The notes beneath the pieces were generated by a model. That model was given only the letters and a program-made list of their open reading frames with translations, searched no databases and was not told where the DNA came from. From Candidatus Rifleibacteriota bacterium (lineage in GTDB: Bacteria > Riflebacteria > Ozemobacteria > Ozemobacterales > Ozemobacteraceae), in contig JAKJFO010000195.1 of the NCBI GenBank assembly GCA_022704885.1, positions 1 to 7,821 on the forward strand: 7,821 bases of DNA. The letters run 5' to 3'. The translations under genes were made by a program, and so were the position numbers. Positions 1 to 6,205 of this stretch are shown in pieces; position 1 is the stretch's first letter; each line of letters opens with the position of its first letter.

Positions 1-101
1 GTCCCACTCTCCAATGGCTATTTGCGATCGCTCTGTCGATGGCACAGCAATACTACATGATTGCCGCTTAGAATTCAAACCTGCATGTCTGTCGAAAAGT
101 G

Positions 102-135
102 GATTCTGCGACTTCGCTGCGCTACGCGCAGAATC
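102..135. repeat. REP-like hairpin in left intergenic region
   Basis: A perfect 9-bp inverted repeat, GATTCTGCG (102-110) and CGCAGAATC (127-135), encloses a 16-nt loop rich in GCG/CGC. The composition (an 'attctgcg...cgcagaat' palindrome around 'cttcgctgcgct') resembles intergenic REP-type palindromes that occur many times in some bacterial genomes. There is only one copy in this window, so the repeat status is inferred from appearance. It lies about 100 bp beyond the stop of the minus-strand CvpA-type gene and has no T-run next to it, so I do not call it a terminator. The rest of 1-232 shows nothing I can assign to a gene. Confidence 0.45.
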
Positions 136-232
136 ACAGGAAAGTGTGCACCCGGCCTGCGCTTAATCCTGCTTCACTAAGGCTTTGCAGGGCGCGAACG
201 TATTCAGCACGACAGGGGCGTCATCCTGCTTT

Positions 233-1081
233 TTACCTGGAATTAGTGCTCTGTTTGTACAAGTCGGGCACCAGGGCGCGTTCGAGTTTTTTGAGATCGA
301 TGCTTTGCATGCGCTGGCGCAGTTCTTCGCTTTCGAGAAAATTGCGCAGGGTGGGGTGGTTGACCAGGCCCTGAAAATCACGACTTTCGATAAGCTTTTG
401 TATGCTTTCGTCTTGTTGCAGAGCGACGAGTTCGGGCATTTCTGCAAGAGGCAGCAGAATTTCCTGTAATGCCGCCTTATCGACTTTTTCGGGCTTGAAA
501 TTTTGTGTGATTCTCTGAACCGACTTAACCATCTGCACCGTTTGCGCGGCTTCTTCCGGCATGATTGGGGCCAGCATGTTTTCGACCGGGCCGGTGAACT
601 GTGTCAGCTGTGGGTAATATTCTGCGACTTTCGACCCTGGCAGCAGCGAAAGTGTGAAGATCAGAACCCAAGCGAGGATTATGCCTTCAAAACCACCGAG
701 CAGACCGCCCAGCAGCTTTTCTGGAATCGAGAGCTCTTCGCCTTTTTTGCTGAACCATTTGATCAAAGCACCTGAAATCAGATACAGCGATATAAAAGTC
801 AGATAGAACCCTGATACAGAGGCCAGCATCAGGGGTAACCCCAATGCTCTGCCAACTTCGACCGAAAGATACCAGCCCAGCGCCAGGCTTCCGAAAAAGC
901 GCAGCAGAGTGATCAGTTCGCGATAGATGCCGCGCTGGTATGCTCGCAAAATGCAGGCCGCAACAGTGAACAGCGCAGTTGCGATGATATAGGATGGCTC
1001 TGAAAATGCCTGCCAGGCCGATGCAATAACCAGCCCGAAAAGCACGATAAGAATCAAACCGTTGTAAAACTGCTTTTTCAC
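233..1081 (-). CDS. CvpA family membrane protein
   Basis: A 282-residue inner-membrane protein of the CvpA family. The family is named after a protein needed for colicin V production; its general role is poorly defined, with envelope-related functions proposed. Hydrophobic helices are visible at about 7-25, 30-46, 57-75, 86-108 and 124-148. The family signature is seen as RAYQRGIYREL (46-56) leading into the third helix, and the Gly-rich LLGGLLGGFEGI (123-134) opens the last helix. The tail (about 150-282) is soluble, charged and helical, with weakly repeated LPxLxxLxxDxxIQxLxxS-type segments, a tail layout seen in longer CvpA homologues. The start is GTG at 1081; the frame upstream is closed by TAG after only three codons and offers no other start. 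The ribosome site is weak (GGCTTGGG just upstream). It is the last of three co-directional genes, separated from the dehydrogenase by 148 bp that contain a dispersed repeat. Family assignment is good; function is not known. Confidence 0.85.
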   Translation of the reverse strand: MKKQFYNGLILIVLFGLVIASAWQAFSEPSYIIATALFTVAACILRAYQRGIYRELITLLRFFGSLALGWYLSVEVGRALGLPLMLASVSGFYLTFISLYLISGALIKWFSKKGEELSIPEKLLGGLLGGFEGIILAWVLIFTLSLLPGSKVAEYYPQLTQFTGPVENMLAPIMPEEAAQTVQMVKSVQRITQNFKPEKVDKAALQEILLPLAEMPELVALQQDESIQKLIESRDFQGLVNHPTLRNFLESEELRQRMQSIDLKKLERALVPDLYKQSTNSR

Positions 1082-1143
1082 GACCCAAGCCTAAATCATC
1101 GCTCTGGCGCTGTCAATCTATTGAGAGCTGCTCCTGTATTTTT

Positions 1144-1206
1144 CGCAGTCGCCAACAGGATGAAGGCGATTCCTGGGCGCATCAGGACAGAAATGCCCGG
1201 GTGATT
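1144..1206 (+). repeat. 63-bp dispersed repeat, copy A
   Basis: This segment matches the minus strand of 7045-6983 (copy B) without gaps at 52 of 63 positions. It begins CGCAGTCGCC and ends GCCCGGGTGATT. It can fold into two consecutive hairpins. The first has CGCC pairing with GGCG around ACAGGATG, with an internal A/A mismatch region. The second has GGGCG pairing with TGCCC around ATCAGGA. Both loops present GGA. The copy lies between the dehydrogenase and CvpA genes and is oriented against both of them. Codon differences between the copies show no clear bias to silent positions, which points to a DNA or RNA element rather than a conserved peptide. Confidence 0.7.
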
Positions 1207-1229
1207 TCGCCGATGCCGCCGATTTTTGC

Positions 1230-2198
1230 TTATGGATTTATCAGGTTGGCGGGGCGTTTGCCGGTGAAGAAGGCGATGAGATTTTCGGCGACCATTACTG
1301 CCATGCGGGCGCGGGTGGCGTGACTGGCGCTGGAAATATGGGGCGCGACCACGACATTTTCTAATTGCAGCAGCGGGTTGTCGGCCGGAGTCGGTTCGCT
1401 GGCAAAGACATCGAGAGCGGCACCGGCAATCTGGCCTGATTTAAGCGCGTCATAAAGGGCTTTTTCGTCAACCACCGGGCCGCGCGAATTATTGATGAGA
1501 AACGCGGTTTTTTTCATCAGAGCGAGTCGGTCGGCGTTGATCAGGCCGCGAGTGTCATTGTTCAGTGGCACATGCAGACTGACGAAGTCGGCTTCGCGAA
1601 GCAGTTCGTCGAGTTCGACGCGGCGTGCACCGGTCTCTTTTTCGAACTCGGGTTTGGGTGAAGAACTGAAGTAGAGAATTTTCATCGAAAAGCCGCGGGC
1701 GCGGCGTGCAACTGCCTGGCCGATGCGGCCGGCGCCGACGATGCCGATGGTTGCGCCGTAAATATCGTAACCGAGCATCATCGAAGGATGCCAGGCCACC
1801 TGCCACTGGCCATTACGAACATATTTGTCTGACTCGACGACGCGGCGTGCCACTGCCATGAGCTGAGCAAAAGCGAAATCGGCAGAGGCTTCGGTCAGCA
1901 CTTCGGGTGTGTTGGTTACGCAGATGCCGCGTCGACTGGCTTCTGCGACATCAATATTGTCGTAACCAACGGCGTATTGCGCGATAATTTTGAGTTCTGG
2001 CGCTGCTGCCAGCACCTCGGCATCGATTTTGTCGCTGAGCAGCGAAACCATGCCGGCGCAGCCGGCGATCTTCTCGATGAGCTGCTGCTTAGTTGGTGGC
2101 GCGTAATGCGGCCAGACCTCGACGGTGAAATGCTGCTCGAGCAGCTGCAGGCCAGCTTGCGGTATTTTCCGGCTCACAAATATTCTGGCTTTCGACAT
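1230..2198 (-). CDS. D-2-hydroxyacid dehydrogenase (glyoxylate/hydroxypyruvate reductase-like)
   Basis: A 322-residue cytoplasmic NAD(P)H-dependent oxidoreductase of the D-isomer-specific 2-hydroxyacid dehydrogenase family. Members reduce 2-oxoacids such as glyoxylate or hydroxypyruvate to D-2-hydroxyacids. The Rossmann motif GAGRIG is at 155-160. The catalytic triad is visible as Arg239 (NNSRG), Glu268 (ASEPTP) and His287 (APHISSA). The segment YAVGYDNIDV (75-84) and NTPEVLTEASADFA (96-109) are typical of the GyaR/GhrB branch; substrate choice cannot be settled from sequence. Length is normal and the gene looks intact. I start at ATG 2198 because GAGGT (2209-2205) sits 6 nt upstream. A TTG five codons earlier (2213) overlaps this ribosome site and is unlikely to be used. 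It lies 76 bp after the methyltransferase stop and could be cotranscribed with it. Confidence 0.93.
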   Translation of the reverse strand: MSKARIFVSRKIPQAGLQLLEQHFTVEVWPHYAPPTKQQLIEKIAGCAGMVSLLSDKIDAEVLAAAPELKIIAQYAVGYDNIDVAEASRRGICVTNTPEVLTEASADFAFAQLMAVARRVVESDKYVRNGQWQVAWHPSMMLGYDIYGATIGIVGAGRIGQAVARRARGFSMKILYFSSSPKPEFEKETGARRVELDELLREADFVSLHVPLNNDTRGLINADRLALMKKTAFLINNSRGPVVDEKALYDALKSGQIAGAALDVFASEPTPADNPLLQLENVVVAPHISSASHATRARMAVMVAENLIAFFTGKRPANLINP

Positions 2199-2274
2199 AA
2201 GCTTACCTCGCAAATTGCTGTGATTCTATCTGATAACTTAGCAGTCTCACATCGCAAAAATCAAATACATTCTG

Positions 2275-3027
2275 CTAGCGTGCTGGCTGCATCTGCATGA
2301 TGAAAAGAAGCGGAATGCCAAGGTAGCGTTCGGCTTTAATCGCCTGTGCTACCAGTTCGGCGTCGGCGATATGCTCTTCGATGCGGCTGACCTGCAGGCC
2401 GGCTGCGGTTGCGGCGTTGAAGATGGTTGACAGGCTGTGACACTGGCTTTCAGGATGAACATGCTCTTTTGCTTCGTTTTCGAAACGCGCAGAAATGCCG
2501 AGCATGTGCATGGTCGGGTGCAGGCCGGTTATGAATATTTCTGCGTCTGTCTGTGCAACCCTTCTAATTTCACTGAAATAGTTGTCGAGGTCTTTGATAT
2601 GCTCGATAACCAGACTTGAGACAACGAGATCGAACTTGCCAGCTGCAAATGGAAATGGTTGATTGAGGTCGGCATGTTGCCAGCAGATCCCGCTCTGGCT
2701 GTCTTTTTCGCGCGCTTTTTTGAGCATTCCCTCAGAAAAATCAGCGCCGGTTATCGCGGCTTTGGGGTGTTGCCTGTGCAGCCAGTGTGCGATGCGCCCG
2801 GTTCCGCAGCCGCAGTCAAAAATGTTCTGCGCTTTGATTCTGGCTAATTGCGGGTAGAGATAGCGTTCTTCGAGCATTATCAATGCGTTGGTTTCGTTGT
2901 CGTAAATCTCTGACCAGAGATTATACCCGTCTTTGACTGTCACTACTTTGGGGTTTTTCGGCAAAAACGGCGACGGGAACGGCAGTCGGTGCTGCTGACC
3001 GGCGCTATTGCGTGATTCTTTTGTCAT
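2275..3027 (-). CDS. Class I SAM-dependent methyltransferase
   Basis: A 250-residue soluble methyltransferase with the Rossmann-like class I fold. Motif I is IFDCGCGTGR (69-78). The acidic residue ending strand 2 is Asp96 in GADFSEGML, the post-II region is HADLNQPFPF (118-127), and the strand-4 motif is FDLVVSSLVIEHI (132-144), with its final EHI typical of UbiE/BioC/Methyltransf_11-type enzymes. The N-terminal YNLWSEIYDNETNALIMLEE (35-54) resembles the substrate-lid helix of BioC-like enzymes. The substrate cannot be predicted: no biotin, quinone or other pathway genes lie near. The ATG at 3027 has AAGG about 10 nt upstream and a TATAAT box at 3064-3059. The gene diverges from the plus-strand peptidase and precedes the dehydrogenase on the same strand. 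Confidence 0.9.
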   Translation of the reverse strand: MTKESRNSAGQQHRLPFPSPFLPKNPKVVTVKDGYNLWSEIYDNETNALIMLEERYLYPQLARIKAQNIFDCGCGTGRIAHWLHRQHPKAAITGADFSEGMLKKAREKDSQSGICWQHADLNQPFPFAAGKFDLVVSSLVIEHIKDLDNYFSEIRRVAQTDAEIFITGLHPTMHMLGISARFENEAKEHVHPESQCHSLSTIFNAATAAGLQVSRIEEHIADAELVAQAIKAERYLGIPLLFIMQMQPAR

Positions 3028-3058
3028 GATTCTCTGACCTTCTGGTAAATTATGTTGA

Positions 3059-3064
3059 ATTATA
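3059..3064 (-). promoter_or_regulatory. Candidate sigma-70 -10 box for the methyltransferase gene
   Basis: The minus strand reads TATAAT at 3064-3059, 31 nt before the ATG at 3027, which would give a short leader. The -35 position at 17-bp spacing (TGGCAG) is poor, and a TG pair lies one base too far upstream for a textbook extended -10. A plausible promoter in the divergent intergenic region, supported mainly by the perfect -10 hexamer and its spacing to the gene. Confidence 0.4.
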
Positions 3065-3118
3065 ACCAGTTATTCATCATTCTGCCAGAATCATGAAATA
3101 TAAAGTTTTGTGGTGGCG

Positions 3119-3127
3119 TGCTATAAT
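3119..3127 (+). promoter_or_regulatory. Extended -10 promoter for the membrane metallopeptidase gene
   Basis: The plus strand reads TGCTATAAT, a perfect extended -10 element (TGN followed by TATAAT at 3122-3127). No good -35 is present at normal spacing, as is usual for extended -10 promoters. Transcription would begin near 3134, leaving a leader of about 50 nt before the ATG at 3185. This placement argues that an in-frame GTG at 3110 is upstream of the transcript and is not the start. Confidence 0.6.
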
Positions 3128-3184
3128 GCCGTGGTCTTTTCGCCCGGAATTTTGGGCCTCTTTCAGGTTAAATGCAGGGAAAAC

Positions 3185-5416
3185 ATGAGCATATATGAAT
3201 ATTTGACCGAAGCACTGGGACTTATCGTGCTGATGGCATTTCTACTGGCTGAGCTGTTCAATCAGGAGAAGGCAAACTCAATGATTGCGCCGCTATTGAA
3301 GAACCGCAAACTGAAAATCGTGGTTGCGATTTTTATGAGTTTGTTTTTTTACCCGGTAGTTGCGCTTATTGCACAGTTTTTCGATATGCAGTCGATGGCT
3401 GCGACGGCCTGGGAGTTTGCGCCAAACCGCAGCTATTTTGCCGCTGTCAAACAAAGAACCATATTTGACGCCGATACCCAGACAGAGTTGCGCAAAAGGT
3501 TTCGTGAGATAAAGGTCGGAGATCTTCGTATCAGGCTGCAAAACGGCCATCTGGGTAGAGAACTGCCGGCCGAAAGAATAATCAGCGGTTCTTATGCAAA
3601 TGCAGATGCAAAGTTATGGGCCGCTGACCTCAATGCTGCGCTTGCCCGGCTGATCAAGCTGCTGCCCGGGTCGCCGCCGCTTCCCGTCATCGAAGTGCAC
3701 GAACTTTATGATTCACATGGCTATTTCAACAATCTTTTTGCACTGGCGATAAATTCTGACAGTGATGAGCCTTTGCGAACTATTGTGCACGAGCTCACCC
3801 ATCTTTATCTTCTCTGGGCGATGATCCCGGGCTTGCCGGTCGATTGCCCGCGCTGGCTCAATGAAGGTCTGGCCGAGCATCTTTCGGGCGAAGCAATGCG
3901 TGATGAGCACGACTGGGAAAAATATGCCATGGTGCGTCAGCGGACTCTGGTCGATCTCGATGAGGTCTCGCCGGCCTTTTCCTGGCCGGGTCATGCGGTC
4001 GAATGGCATGCGCGCGATGCCGTGGCCATGTTTCTCGATCGGCATGATGAGGCGACTCTGCACCGTCTGATCAACGGTTTGCGGCTGGCGCGGCCATTTC
4101 ATTCGGTATATGCCATTGTAACGGGTCAGCCGTTTGAGTCTTTTTCAGCCGACTGGAAAGAAGAATTCAGCCGGCGCCGGGTGCTCGAAAATCAGTCGAA
4201 AGCTGATGTTCTGGCGCGCCTGACCTGGCTGGCTGAAAATCGCGGGTTCGTTGAAGTGCAGATTCTTCTGTGGAGCCTTCCTGTGCGCTGGTTGAGCCGG
4301 GAAGAGCAAACCGCTCTTCTCGACAGGGCGCGGAAATTTGAAGCAGACAGATGTGACGCGAGAGGCGATTATTTAGAGGCAATGGGCTGGATGCGGCGTT
4401 CCAGTCCGAAAGTTCACTGGAAGGACGCTCTGTGGAAAAAGGTCGCGAGCTCATGGAACTCACTTGCAGCGGTTGAGCCTTCATCTGGCAATATCTGGAA
4501 GCCTAAGCCGGAAAAGCCACCTTTCAATGAAGTCGAACAATTTTTCGCCTGGCTGCTGTCTATTTTAGTCTGCGGTCTGATCGTAGCCGGTTACTCTGCT
4601 GTGCGCGCGCGTCTGGCGGTGAAACTGCAGCATTACTGGCTTTCGCCTGTTGCCGGAACAACCTGTCGCTGGCTGGTTGTGGGTATTACCGGTCTTGCCG
4701 GCGGCTGGTTTCTGCGTTTTCTGGTTGTTTCGATGATTCCCTACGCCGGATTGGCTGCTCTGTCTGATCTGCATCGCATCATGCTGGGTGAGGTGCTGGT
4801 CGTTATTCTCTGGCTGGCCCTGGCCTGGCAGCTCGATCGCTGGAACAGCCAGTCTGGCGAAGTGCAGACGCGACTGACAACTGTAGAGCCGCAATCTGGG
4901 GCTGGTGTACACCTTCTGACTTTTCTGGTTATCGGCATTGTGCCGCCGCTGCTGGCGAGTTATCAGGGCGGCTGGCGCGTGATGGGTATTGAGGCGGCCC
5001 AGGTCTGGTTCGCCGCAATTTTGTTCATGGCATCGACGGCTGCCTTTGGTCTTGTCGTCTGGCAGGCCGCCATTCTATGGAAAGCTGGCCCTGGCAGCAA
5101 TGTTGGCCCGGTGCTGGTTTATGCCCTCTTTCGAGGCGGTCTTGCTGCCGATCCGTATGGCAGCCTGTTCGCCCTGGTGGCCGGCTGGCAGCTGGTCAGA
5201 CTGGCGCGTCGCACTCAGTCGCCCGCAGTCGCGATTCTCGGCGATCTGCTGGTGTGCGGCCCGGCAATGTTGTTATGCACGAGCTGGTTCCCGGCCTGTG
5301 ACCCGATTGGCGGTTACTGGTATGGTGGTGGCAGCTCAATTATCTGGTGGTTGCCGGCTGCCATCGCTCTTTTTTTGCTTCGTGACTCAGGGCGAGGGTG
5401 TTGCAGACAAGGCTGA
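3185..5416 (+). CDS. Polytopic membrane protein with gluzincin (peptidase MA-like) metallopeptidase domain
   Basis: A 743-residue protein counted from ATG 3185, which follows GCAGGGA and lies downstream of the extended -10 promoter. Two helices at the N terminus (about 5-25 and 37-61) precede a soluble domain with the zinc site HELTH (202-206) and, 20 residues later, Glu227 in WLNEGLAEH. This HExxH...NEG layout is that of gluzincins, as in the peptidase MA-like and M1 families, so a zinc-dependent protease is likely. The catalytic Glu203 and all three metal ligands are present. A charged helical segment (about 330-450) follows, then about seven or eight hydrophobic helices from about 453 to 738, including WLLSILVCGLIVAGY and LVVILWLALAW. 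I do not recognise the C-terminal membrane region as a named family. The number of N-terminal helices makes the side of the membrane for the peptidase domain ambiguous. The last 77 nt overlap the convergent MotA-like gene. Substrate is unknown. Confidence 0.82.
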   Translation: MSIYEYLTEALGLIVLMAFLLAELFNQEKANSMIAPLLKNRKLKIVVAIFMSLFFYPVVALIAQFFDMQSMAATAWEFAPNRSYFAAVKQRTIFDADTQTELRKRFREIKVGDLRIRLQNGHLGRELPAERIISGSYANADAKLWAADLNAALARLIKLLPGSPPLPVIEVHELYDSHGYFNNLFALAINSDSDEPLRTIVHELTHLYLLWAMIPGLPVDCPRWLNEGLAEHLSGEAMRDEHDWEKYAMVRQRTLVDLDEVSPAFSWPGHAVEWHARDAVAMFLDRHDEATLHRLINGLRLARPFHSVYAIVTGQPFESFSADWKEEFSRRRVLENQSKADVLARLTWLAENRGFVEVQILLWSLPVRWLSREEQTALLDRARKFEADRCDARGDYLEAMGWMRRSSPKVHWKDALWKKVASSWNSLAAVEPSSGNIWKPKPEKPPFNEVEQFFAWLLSILVCGLIVAGYSAVRARLAVKLQHYWLSPVAGTTCRWLVVGITGLAGGWFLRFLVVSMIPYAGLAALSDLHRIMLGEVLVVILWLALAWQLDRWNSQSGEVQTRLTTVEPQSGAGVHLLTFLVIGIVPPLLASYQGGWRVMGIEAAQVWFAAILFMASTAAFGLVVWQAAILWKAGPGSNVGPVLVYALFRGGLAADPYGSLFALVAGWQLVRLARRTQSPAVAILGDLLVCGPAMLLCTSWFPACDPIGGYWYGGGSSIIWWLPAAIALFLLRDSGRGCCRQG

Positions 5417-5744
5417 CGATAGCCGCATAAAGCACGCTCAGAAGTGCGACGGCAAGGTTTGGCCCGATCATTTCAGGGACATCGAGGTTGCTGAGTACAG
5501 CCACCAGGCCGACGATGAAGCTGATTATTCCAGACATCCATGCAGCCTGAGCGGCGATTTTAAGCTTTTCGTCGCGGCTCTGCCGGGGGTCTTTGGTAAT
5601 CAGCAATGCTCCGATAACTCCCAGGCTTACCCATAGCAGCGCTGGAATGTTGATGAATGCAGGAATGCGCATTCCTTCTATGGTAGTCATTAAAGCCAGT
5701 GTCGCAATCCAGATGATTGCTCCGAATATGTTCTGTTTGCTCAT
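5340..5744 (-). CDS. Short MotA-like (MotA/TolQ/ExbB-type) membrane protein lacking the cytoplasmic loop
   Basis: A 134-residue protein with four hydrophobic segments (about 6-22, 33-50, 67-87, 94-118). FINIPALLWVSLGVIGALL (30-48) resembles the MotA segment before and within TM2. The segment ISFIVGLVAVLSNL (74-87) followed by IGPNLAVALLSVLYAAIVSL (93-112) closely follows the MotA TM3-TM4 pattern (GLIGMLxxLxxPxxIGPxMAVALLTTLYG). Between these halves only about 17 charged residues remain, where MotA has a cytoplasmic domain of roughly 100 residues that contacts the flagellar rotor. It may therefore be a minimal ion-channel-like subunit rather than a stator. No MotB partner is in the window. The ATG at 5744 has AAGG 8 nt upstream. 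A sigma-54-like element lies about 48 nt upstream. The final 26 codons overlap the end of the opposing peptidase gene. Similarity is judged by eye. Confidence 0.75.
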   Translation of the reverse strand: MSKQNIFGAIIWIATLALMTTIEGMRIPAFINIPALLWVSLGVIGALLITKDPRQSRDEKLKIAAQAAWMSGIISFIVGLVAVLSNLDVPEMIGPNLAVALLSVLYAAIVSLVCNTLALSHEAKKERWQPATTR

Positions 5745-5791
5745 GTTTCCAACCTTTCGTAGTTGTCTGAATTTGTCGGCAGCAATATCTG

Positions 5792-5807
5792 AGCATAAAC
5801 CATGCCA
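5792..5807 (-). promoter_or_regulatory. Candidate sigma-54 promoter upstream of the MotA-like gene
   Basis: The minus strand reads TGGCATGGTTTATGCT from 5807 to 5792. This matches the -24/-12 consensus TGGCACG-N4-TTGCW at all but two defined positions, with exactly 10 bp between the GG and GC pairs. It lies about 48 nt before the ATG at 5744. Sigma-54 promoters often serve flagellar and envelope genes, which would suit a MotA relative. No enhancer site or activator gene was identified here. Confidence 0.4.
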
Positions 5808-5866
5808 GCCCGAACCCCTGTTTTTGCGCGATCACCGGCCTCGCAAACGCTTCGAGCAGGGAAATC

Positions 5867-5884
5867 TACCGCAAAACCGCGGTA
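5867..5884 (-). terminator. Weak hairpin terminator candidate after the 99-residue gene
   Basis: A perfect 6-bp stem, TACCGC (5867-5872) with GCGGTA (5879-5884), encloses a 6-nt loop, 22 nt beyond the stop of the minus-strand gene at 5906. On the minus strand it is followed only by GATTTCC, so the T-run is poor. On the plus strand it is followed by AAAAATT. It separates the 99-residue gene from the sigma-54-like promoter of the next gene, which suits a transcript boundary. Evidence is modest. Confidence 0.3.
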
Positions 5885-5905
5885 AAAATTCCCCAATTCA
5901 AAAAT

Positions 5906-6205
5906 TCACCAGCGGACAATAGCGGCCGGGTAGAAGTGAGCGATCAGAGAGAAGCTGATATAACAGATCAGGCCAATGATTGCCTGCTTGCCGCATGCCG
6001 TCGAGAATTCGGGTTTTGGCTCCCAGAATTTCACAAACAGGATCAATCCGAGGGGCGAGAAAGTCGACAGCCCAACGCCGAGCATCAATAGAGCCCGATC
6101 AGCCAGTTCCTTTTCCGGTTCCAGTTTCAAGCCAAGAAAGACGGCACAACCAAGGGTTGCCAGCGAGATTGCCAGCTTTAAGATTGAAATCAGCAGTGGC
6201 CCCAT
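5906..6205 (-). CDS. Small three-helix membrane protein of unknown function
   Basis: I do not recognise the family. The 99-residue product is very hydrophobic with three likely membrane helices: about 4-26, 38-59 (ALLMLGVGLSTFSPLGLILF) and 73-92. A short charged loop, KLEPEKELADR (27-37), links the first two. FWEPKPEFSTACGK (60-73) links the second and third. No catalytic motif is visible. I start at ATG 6205 because GGCGGAG lies just upstream with a 6-nt gap to the ATG. Two upstream in-frame ATGs (6256, 6283) lack a comparable ribosome site and would add a polar stretch. It precedes the MotA-like gene on the same strand, 161 bp away, with a possible hairpin and its own promoter between them, so a shared operon is uncertain. 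Both being small membrane proteins is the only functional hint. Confidence 0.65.
   Translation of the reverse strand: MGPLLISILKLAISLATLGCAVFLGLKLEPEKELADRALLMLGVGLSTFSPLGLILFVKFWEPKPEFSTACGKQAIIGLICYISFSLIAHFYPAAIVRW

Noticed and set aside
3..71. Open frame reading PTLQWLFAIALSMAQQ... to a TAG, possibly the C terminus of a membrane protein entering from the left
   Set aside because: Only 22 codons and no recognisable motif. Another frame on the same strand is also open, so the coding frame cannot be decided.
2199..2213. TTG start five codons upstream for the hydroxyacid dehydrogenase
   Set aside because: The GAGGT ribosome site falls inside that extension and is correctly spaced for ATG 2198.
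2449..2456. CAGGATG in the methyltransferase gene as a third copy of the 63-bp repeat
   Set aside because: Flanking bases do not match either copy. A 7-bp match is expected by chance in this length.
3110..3184. In-frame GTG at 3110 that would add 25 residues to the metallopeptidase
   Set aside because: It lies upstream of a perfect extended -10 promoter (3119-3127) and has no ribosome site. ATG 3185 has GCAGGGA just upstream.
4989..5636. Long plus-strand frame of 215 codons overlapping the peptidase end and the MotA-like gene
   Set aside because: It is the shadow of the peptidase frame, Arg/Pro-rich without domains, and runs antisense through the better-supported MotA-like gene.
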